DNA from: Chlamydia sp. 17-3921
Lineage (GTDB): Bacteria > Chlamydiota > Chlamydiia > Chlamydiales > Chlamydiaceae
Assembly: GCF_902705545.1 (NCBI RefSeq)
Contig: NZ_CACSHH010000007.1
Span: 1-37,577, forward strand
Reading direction: 5' to 3'
Length of the DNA stretch: 37,577 nucleotides
Below, piece after piece: positions 32,630 through 37,577 of the stretch. The position numbers and the translations under genes are program-made. The first letter of the stretch is position 1. Each line of letters begins with the position of its first letter. Under the pieces are notes generated by a model. It made no database searches. It was given only the letters and a program-made list of their open reading frames with translations, and had not been told where the DNA came from.

Positions 32630-34311
32630 AGCGTTTTTAGTCCTAAAAGGTTCATCCCTGTTGCAAGAATTTTTTCTGTTAGGGCGCACAAAGTTAAGCG
32701 TTCTTTTTCTTTTTCAGAGCCTTCAATATGGCAGTCTCGGAAAAACCTATTAAACTTTTGAGTCAAAGTATACAGATAATCTGTAAGAAAATGAGGACAA
32801 AGCTCTTTTATCGTTGAATCTAAAGCCTCAGGGAAACGTAAAAGAGTTAGTGCTAACGCTACTTCAGAAGAATCTCCGATAGAAATAGGTCCTAAAAGAG
32901 AAAGTTCTTTAAGATTACAGCGACGCTTGATTCCTTGAATTCGTACATAAGCATATAAGAGAAACATTGCTGTGTTCCCATCAAAACGTAGCATTTTCTC
33001 AAAAGAGAAAACATAATCGCTCATTCTATGAGAAGAGAGGTCTGCATATTTAATTGCATTGATCCCAATAACTGGAGCGAATTTCTCTAGCTCATCTTCT
33101 GTCATACTTGGACGGTGTATTTTTAATGTTTCTTTAGATTTTCTTATGGCTGTATCAAGAAGTTCTTGGAGTTTAATATTTTCTCCAGAGCGAGTTTTAA
33201 ATTTTTTCCCTTCAGCGTCTAGAACTAAGCCGAAGCCTACATGAGAAAAAACATTAGGTTTTAAATAACCTGCAGCTAGAGATGTTGCTTTAAGAAGTTG
33301 GAAATGTAAAGATTGACCAAGATCGGTAACAATAATAATTTTATCAGCACGGTCTTGCTCTATACGATAACGCATAGCAGCAAGATCTGTTGTAGCATAG
33401 TTATAACCTCCATCACTTTTCTGTATCATAAGAGGGATAGAAAAGCCCTTATGGAAAACACATTTAGCATTGTCAGAAAGCGTAACTAGATTTTTAGCTT
33501 CTAAATCTTGAATAACATCCAATAAAAAAGGATTATAAAAAGATTCCCCACGCTTTTCTAATTTGATATCCAAAATGTCGTATATTTGTTGGAAAGCCTT
33601 TTCTGATATAGAACAAATGTTTTCCCATAAGGCTAATGCAGAAGGGTCTTTTGCTTGTAAAGCAACAACCTTTTGTTGAGCACGCTTTTTAAATTGCTCA
33701 TCTTCAGAAAAACGTTTGTGGGCAAGTTTATAGAGTTCTGTGAGATTCTTGAGATTGTCTAGGTTCGACTCTTGAGGATTTTCCTCTATGAAAGATATCA
33801 ACATGCCAAACGCTGTTCCCCAATCACCAATATGATTGAGGCGCACAACGTCATTCCCAACATAAGAAAGAATACGTGCAAGACTATCTCCTATAATGGT
33901 CGAACGAAGATGCCCTACATGCATATCTTTAGCAATATTAGGAGAAGAAAAATCTATGATGATTTTTTGTGGATGCAAAACTTGAATGCCAGAAATAAGA
34001 GAGTTTGCAAACGACATAAGATGCTTTTCTAAGAAAGCTGAAGAGAAAGTAAAGTTGATAAATCCTGCTCCAGCAATCTCTATAGAACTAAAGAAGTCTT
34101 TTCGTGGAAGATGGGATATTATAGCATCAGCAATAATTCTCGGAGTTTGTTTTAAAACTCGAGCAAGTTTCATAGCGTCATTACATTGGTAATGACCAAA
34201 ATGCTCTTTTGTTGACGGGGTAATTTCTGGTTCCCAATTATCTAGATTTGGATAAGTCTCGGTAATTGCTTGACGACACAGGGAAATTAGCTCAGAAAGA
34301 AGAGTATACAT
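32617..34311 (-). CDS. argS: Arginine--tRNA ligase
   Basis: A 564-aa class I synthetase. The HIGH-type motif is MHVGHLRST after [10 protein letters not shown]. The N-terminal additional domain (about 1-100) and the C-terminal DALR anticodon-binding domain (about 440-564, with [10 protein letters not shown]) are present. The canonical KMSK is replaced by the usual ArgRS form near [12 protein letters not shown] chose the ATG at 34311 (MYTLLSELI), which follows the plsC stop by one base; the frame extends 11 codons upstream into plsC. It is last in the uppS-cdsA-cmk-plsC-argS operon. Confidence 0.94.
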   Translation of the reverse strand: MYTLLSELISLCRQAITETYPNLDNWEPEITPSTKEHFGHYQCNDAMKLARVLKQTPRIIADAIISHLPRKDFFSSIEIAGAGFINFTFSSAFLEKHLMSFANSLISGIQVLHPQKIIIDFSSPNIAKDMHVGHLRSTIIGDSLARILSYVGNDVVRLNHIGDWGTAFGMLISFIEENPQESNLDNLKNLTELYKLAHKRFSEDEQFKKRAQQKVVALQAKDPSALALWENICSISEKAFQQIYDILDIKLEKRGESFYNPFLLDVIQDLEAKNLVTLSDNAKCVFHKGFSIPLMIQKSDGGYNYATTDLAAMRYRIEQDRADKIIIVTDLGQSLHFQLLKATSLAAGYLKPNVFSHVGFGLVLDAEGKKFKTRSGENIKLQELLDTAIRKSKETLKIHRPSMTEDELEKFAPVIGINAIKYADLSSHRMSDYVFSFEKMLRFDGNTAMFLLYAYVRIQGIKRRCNLKELSLLGPISIGDSSEVALALTLLRFPEALDSTIKELCPHFLTDYLYTLTQKFNRFFRDCHIEGSEKEKERLTLCALTEKILATGMNLLGLKTLQYL

Positions 34312-34312
34312 T

Positions 34313-34960
34313 TTAAGGAACCTCTCCATGACAACCAGCTTCATACCATGCTTTTAATTCAGTAATTTTTTCCATAATACGATTTGTTGCTATTTTATAA
34401 GCATCCTTGTTTGAAAGGGTTTCATTATTGAAAAGGTCGTCAAAGTATAAAGGTGTTCCAAATACCGTTGTGATCGTTCTCCAAATTTTTGGAAATTTCA
34501 TATTGCGGTTAAGAGCGTCATAGGATCCTCCAATATAAGCAGGAATTACAGGAACATGAGCTTTCATAACAATCATTCCTATGCCAATTTTCCCCTCTTG
34601 AAGTTGTCCATCAGGACTTCGTGATCCTTCTGGGTAAATAACAAGTTTCTTCCCTTCATCGAGTAATTTGCATGCGATTTTAAACGCTGCGGAGTTTCCT
34701 CCTCCTCGATGGATAGGATGACAGGCCCATTGTTTCCATAACCACGCTGTAAAATTATTATTGAAAAGTGTGGAGCGAGCAAGATGATGAAGACAACCAA
34801 AAATAGAGAGTTGTAAAGCTATGGGGTCCAGAAAGGAGTTATGATTAGAAGCTATAATAGCGGATCCTTGAAGGAAGTTCTTTTTTACACCAAAAATTTT
34901 TAACCTATAAAAAAGAGAGAAGATTACTTTGGTAAGAAACTTACAAATGTGAAAAATCAT
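34313..34960 (-). CDS. plsC: 1-acyl-sn-glycerol-3-phosphate acyltransferase
   Basis: A 215-aa PlsC-family acyltransferase that makes phosphatidic acid, the substrate of CdsA two genes upstream. Catalytic motif I is NHNSFLD (H40-x4-D45), motif III is [11 protein letters not shown], and the VIPAYIGGS segment is motif IV-like. An N-terminal hydrophobic segment (about 8-22) anchors it in the membrane. Its start overlaps the cmk stop by four bases. Confidence 0.92.
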   Translation of the reverse strand: MIFHICKFLTKVIFSLFYRLKIFGVKKNFLQGSAIIASNHNSFLDPIALQLSIFGCLHHLARSTLFNNNFTAWLWKQWACHPIHRGGGNSAAFKIACKLLDEGKKLVIYPEGSRSPDGQLQEGKIGIGMIVMKAHVPVIPAYIGGSYDALNRNMKFPKIWRTITTVFGTPLYFDDLFNNETLSNKDAYKIATNRIMEKITELKAWYEAGCHGEVP

Positions 34961-35607
34961 GGCTTAAGTGGGGATAAGAATAACAAAATTTTCTCTAGCA
35001 CTTGGCTTATCGTCAAATTAGAAGAGTCTATGGTTATTGCATTATTAGGAATGACTAAGGGGTCATGAGTTCTCTCTGAATCTGCAGTGTCCCTTTGCAT
35101 CAACTCTAACTTCAGAGCTTCATATGACAAAGAGTTTTTAGGAAGATCTTTTAAGCGACGTTCTGCTCGAATGTTTGGATCTGCTGTTAAAAATATTTTT
35201 AAGTCTGCGTTAGGGAAAACCTTCGAACCCATATCTCTTCCTTCAAAAACACAATTTCCAAGCTGTGCATAGCTCCGTTGAAGGGAATGCATGAATTTAC
35301 GAACTTCAGTTAGCTGTGCTAATTGTGATGCCATATTTGCAACTTCTTGAGTTAACAGCTCTGTGTTAAGAAGTCGATTTTCGAAAAATGATTCTAGAGA
35401 TTGCCCTTCAGCAAACGAAAAAGAAAACGGAGGGTGCGCTAAAAATTCTCCTAAAGAAAGATTAGCCCAAGGTTTTTGCAGACGAGCATAAGCTAGGGTG
35501 CGATACATAACCCCTGTATTGCAATAATTAAAATTAAGATGATTTGCAAGAGCCTTTGCTACTGTACTTTTTCCTGTTCCCGAAGGCCCATCTATAGTGA
35601 TAATCAT
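34957..35607 (-). CDS. cmk: Cytidylate kinase
   Basis: A 216-aa CMP kinase with P-loop [14 protein letters not shown] (about 6-19), [11 protein letters not shown], the [22 protein letters not shown] core, and RRLKDLP with the [14 protein letters not shown] segment. It recycles the CMP released in phospholipid synthesis, which fits its position between cdsA and plsC. It overlaps both neighbours by four bases. Confidence 0.95.
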   Translation of the reverse strand: MIITIDGPSGTGKSTVAKALANHLNFNYCNTGVMYRTLAYARLQKPWANLSLGEFLAHPPFSFSFAEGQSLESFFENRLLNTELLTQEVANMASQLAQLTEVRKFMHSLQRSYAQLGNCVFEGRDMGSKVFPNADLKIFLTADPNIRAERRLKDLPKNSLSYEALKLELMQRDTADSERTHDPLVIPNNAITIDSSNLTISQVLEKILLFLSPLKP

Positions 35608-36527
35608 CCTAAAAACTCTTGTATATTTGTGATGCGCAAGATCAAGTAAACAATGGGCGTTGATAATAAGAGAGAATCTAAAATATCTAACATTCCACCA
35701 ATAGCTTTTAGTTTATTGCTATTTTTTAGATGAGCATCGCGCTTAAACATTGATTCTATAATGTCTCCAAAAAAGCCACTAACTCCCAATACTAACCCTA
35801 AAGGAATGAGTAATTTCGGATAGGGAAAATAATGCATTAAATTTGTGGGTATTTGGTAAAGAAAAATGACACTAATTATCATTGCTCCCAAGCAGCCTGC
35901 AACGAAACCTATAATAGTTTTATTTGGGCTGATTTTGGGTGTGATTTTTTTCTTTCCAAAAGCTTTTCCAAAGAAATAACCAAAAATATCAGATCCTTTT
36001 GTTGTGGCTATGAGAAAAGATGCCCACCAAACTCCTAAACAAGGTTCAGGAGAGTGAGAAAAACCATAAAGAATGTGTAGAAATAATCGAATGGGAATTG
36101 CTACGTAAAGAATAGAAAAAAGAGTAATCCCTGAGACAAATAGGGGGCCTATAATTAATTTTCGTGATCTGAGAATATTGATAACAATCCAAATGAGTAG
36201 AAATGTCCAAGGAAGAACGGATATGTATTCAGGGAGATAGGAATTCCAACGAATTGCTGGGAAGCTCATAGCAATAAAAATGAAGGAGCCTATTGAGGAG
36301 TAAGTTTTAAAGGGGTATTGACACTTAATATGAGCCATTGTGGCGTATTCATAAGTTCCAACAGCACTACATATAGCAACAATAAACCCTAAAATCCAAG
36401 AAGTTAAAGGAATTAGAGAGTTATAAAGCAAAAGAACTAAGAAAGTTAGAACTAGAGAATGAACAACAACACGTTGAAAAAGATCTCCATAAATTAAAGG
36501 TTTGAATTTGTTTGGTTGTTGTTGCAT
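35604..36527 (-). CDS. cdsA: Phosphatidate cytidylyltransferase
   Basis: A 307-aa polytopic inner-membrane enzyme (about eight helices) that makes CDP-diacylglycerol. The signature region is [17 protein letters not shown], then [17 protein letters not shown], then [16 protein letters not shown]. The metal-binding D in SDIFGYFFG and the KRDAHLKN and LDILDS acids are present. The usual PGHGG-x-LDR-x-DS is altered to [11 protein letters not shown], a divergent form. Its start forms a TAATG one-base overlap with the uppS stop. Confidence 0.92.
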   Translation of the reverse strand: MQQQPNKFKPLIYGDLFQRVVVHSLVLTFLVLLLYNSLIPLTSWILGFIVAICSAVGTYEYATMAHIKCQYPFKTYSSIGSFIFIAMSFPAIRWNSYLPEYISVLPWTFLLIWIVINILRSRKLIIGPLFVSGITLFSILYVAIPIRLFLHILYGFSHSPEPCLGVWWASFLIATTKGSDIFGYFFGKAFGKKKITPKISPNKTIIGFVAGCLGAMIISVIFLYQIPTNLMHYFPYPKLLIPLGLVLGVSGFFGDIIESMFKRDAHLKNSNKLKAIGGMLDILDSLLLSTPIVYLILRITNIQEFLG

Positions 36528-37312
36528 TATTTCCCTCCACGTCTAGATCTTTGTTGGTAGACTCTAATCGCGTCCAATAAATGTTGGGGTGTAAAATCTG
36601 GCCATAAAACTTCAGTTACATACAGTTCAGTGTAGGCTATTTGCCACAATAAAAAATTACTAACACGCATTTCCCCTCCTGTGCGGATTAATAAATCGGG
36701 ATCTGCGAGTCCGGATGTATCTAAGTATGAACTAATTAGTGATTCAGAAAGATTTTCTAAAGATATTTTTTGGTGAATTAGATCGTTATGAAGTTTTTTA
36801 AAAGTACGAACTAATTCATCCTTGGCTCCATAATTAATTGCTAAAACTAATTCCAAACAATTAAAATTTTCGGTTGCCTTCATTGCTTGAGAAATTTGTT
36901 TTTGGATGTTTTTAGGCAGTTTTGACAAATCCCCGATACAACGTAAACGAATCTGGTTTTTTATGAGATAAGGAAGTTGCTTTTCTAGTTGTGAGTGGAA
37001 TAGTAGAAAAAGTTCTTTAATTTCTTCTTGAGACCGAGAAAAATTTTCAGTAGAAAATGCAAAGAGGGTAAGAACTTTAATTCCCAAAGCCATGACGGAA
37101 GAAAGAATCTCAGGAAGAACTTTAGCTCCATAAGAATGACCAGAAGCTTGAGTTTGGCTACAGAGATTCAGGTGTTGTTGTCGCCATCTACGATTGCCAT
37201 CCATAATAATGGCTATGTGTTGTGGGAGAGGTTTATTTAACAACAGATTGGCGTCTATCTTGTCCGAAGCTAAAGATAAATCCGTATCACTATTTACTGT
37301 TGCGTAAGTCAC
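36527..37312 (-). CDS. uppS: Undecaprenyl diphosphate synthase
   Basis: A 261-aa cis-prenyltransferase that produces the lipid carrier used for peptidoglycan. Motifs are IIMDGNRRW (catalytic Asp), LFAFSTENFSR, LVLAINYGAKDEL, and DPDLLIRTGGEMRVSNFLLWQIAYTELY. It starts with GTG at 37312, because an in-frame TGA lies 12 bases upstream and no ATG precedes the conserved region. GAGAA lies just upstream as a weak ribosome-binding site. It leads the uppS-cdsA-cmk-plsC-argS operon. Confidence 0.94.
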   Translation of the reverse strand: MTYATVNSDTDLSLASDKIDANLLLNKPLPQHIAIIMDGNRRWRQQHLNLCSQTQASGHSYGAKVLPEILSSVMALGIKVLTLFAFSTENFSRSQEEIKELFLLFHSQLEKQLPYLIKNQIRLRCIGDLSKLPKNIQKQISQAMKATENFNCLELVLAINYGAKDELVRTFKKLHNDLIHQKISLENLSESLISSYLDTSGLADPDLLIRTGGEMRVSNFLLWQIAYTELYVTEVLWPDFTPQHLLDAIRVYQQRSRRGGK

Positions 37313-37577
37313 AATCTGTTCTCAGAAGTAGCTTTTTTGAACCTCTCTAAAATGCGAAAATGAGGAGGAAGAAGCCCCTTTTAGAAACTCTCGCATGGAA
37401 CCCTACTGTTGGATAGAAGGAGTTCAATAATATAGTAGAAGAAACTCTAATATCTTGACAAGTTGACATTCTTGATACCTTCTTAAATTATTTTAATAAA
37501 AAGTTTGTTATCGAATTTTTCTTATATTACTCTTTATTTTTGAATATAGTAAAAATCCCCAAATTTCTAAGAATCAT

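Noticed and set aside
37455..37468. Two overlapping TTGACA-like -35 boxes near the right edge
   Set aside because: No well-spaced -10 box follows in the visible sequence, and the gene they would serve lies outside the window.
37527..37577. A 16-codon minus-strand open frame entering from the right edge
   Set aside because: It is too short and AT-rich to distinguish the tail of an upstream gene from a chance frame.

Overview
The window is a chromosomal segment of a Chlamydia species. It is AT-rich and densely packed, and its gene order is the one I recall from C. trachomatis between the oppA/B/C locus (about CT480) and uppS (about CT450). Three features argue for the former 'Chlamydophila' branch (caviae, felis, psittaci, abortus, pecorum or pneumoniae-like) rather than C. 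trachomatis: TarP lacks the tyrosine repeats, a large Cpn0585-like inclusion-membrane protein sits between the two-component genes, and small Inc-like and secreted ORFs lie upstream of oppA. I cannot name the species from the sequence alone.

Layout, left to right. 1-900: the tail of an unknown gene, a small bilobed membrane protein (Inc candidate), a small acidic secreted protein and a strong terminator. 1081-6401: a tightly coupled oligopeptide-transport operon, oppA-oppB-oppC, with oversized permeases and no ATPase genes. 6398-10284 (minus): pheT, a MORN/YwqK-like exported protein and ogt. 10390-12521: a LysM membrane protein converging on and overlapping yidD, preceded on the minus strand by an RMD1/DUF155 protein. 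12596-15426: tRNA-Leu(GAG), a secreted repeat protein, recO, a lone HsdR-N-like nuclease domain, an HPF-like protein and tRNA-Arg(UCG). 15506-21172: the AtoC/AtoS (CtcC/CtcB) two-component genes, separated by a divergently oriented 982-aa Inc-type coiled-coil gene, plus a small helical protein. 21267-25473: tRNA-Leu(CAA), a lipoprotein, a HAD phosphatase, the lpxG-ispD-truA operon and the SWIB protein. 25707-28604: prfB (with the programmed +1 frameshift), a GNAT acetyltransferase, a SprT-like protein and yebC. 28624-31065: tarP. 31283-37312: murA converging on an envelope/translation operon, uppS-cdsA-cmk-plsC-argS.

The genes fall into three groups. The first is core translation and envelope synthesis: pheT, argS, prfB, tRNAs, truA, murA, uppS, cdsA, plsC, lpxG and ispD. 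The second is regulation: the AtoS/AtoC phosphorelay, the frameshift in prfB, YebC, HPF and SWIB. The third is host interaction: TarP, the Cpn0585-like Inc, the small Inc and the small secreted proteins. No mobile element, phage or CRISPR array is visible, and no gene-free stretch exceeds 300 bases. The most notable observations are the Inc gene wedged inside the two-component locus, the modular TarP (duplicated actin-binding unit, poly-proline track and two C-terminal vinculin-binding-like helices), MurA with Asp in place of the catalytic Cys, an AtoC without a DNA-binding domain, a 14-bp direct repeat bracketing tRNA-Arg, and an orphan restriction-type nuclease domain.
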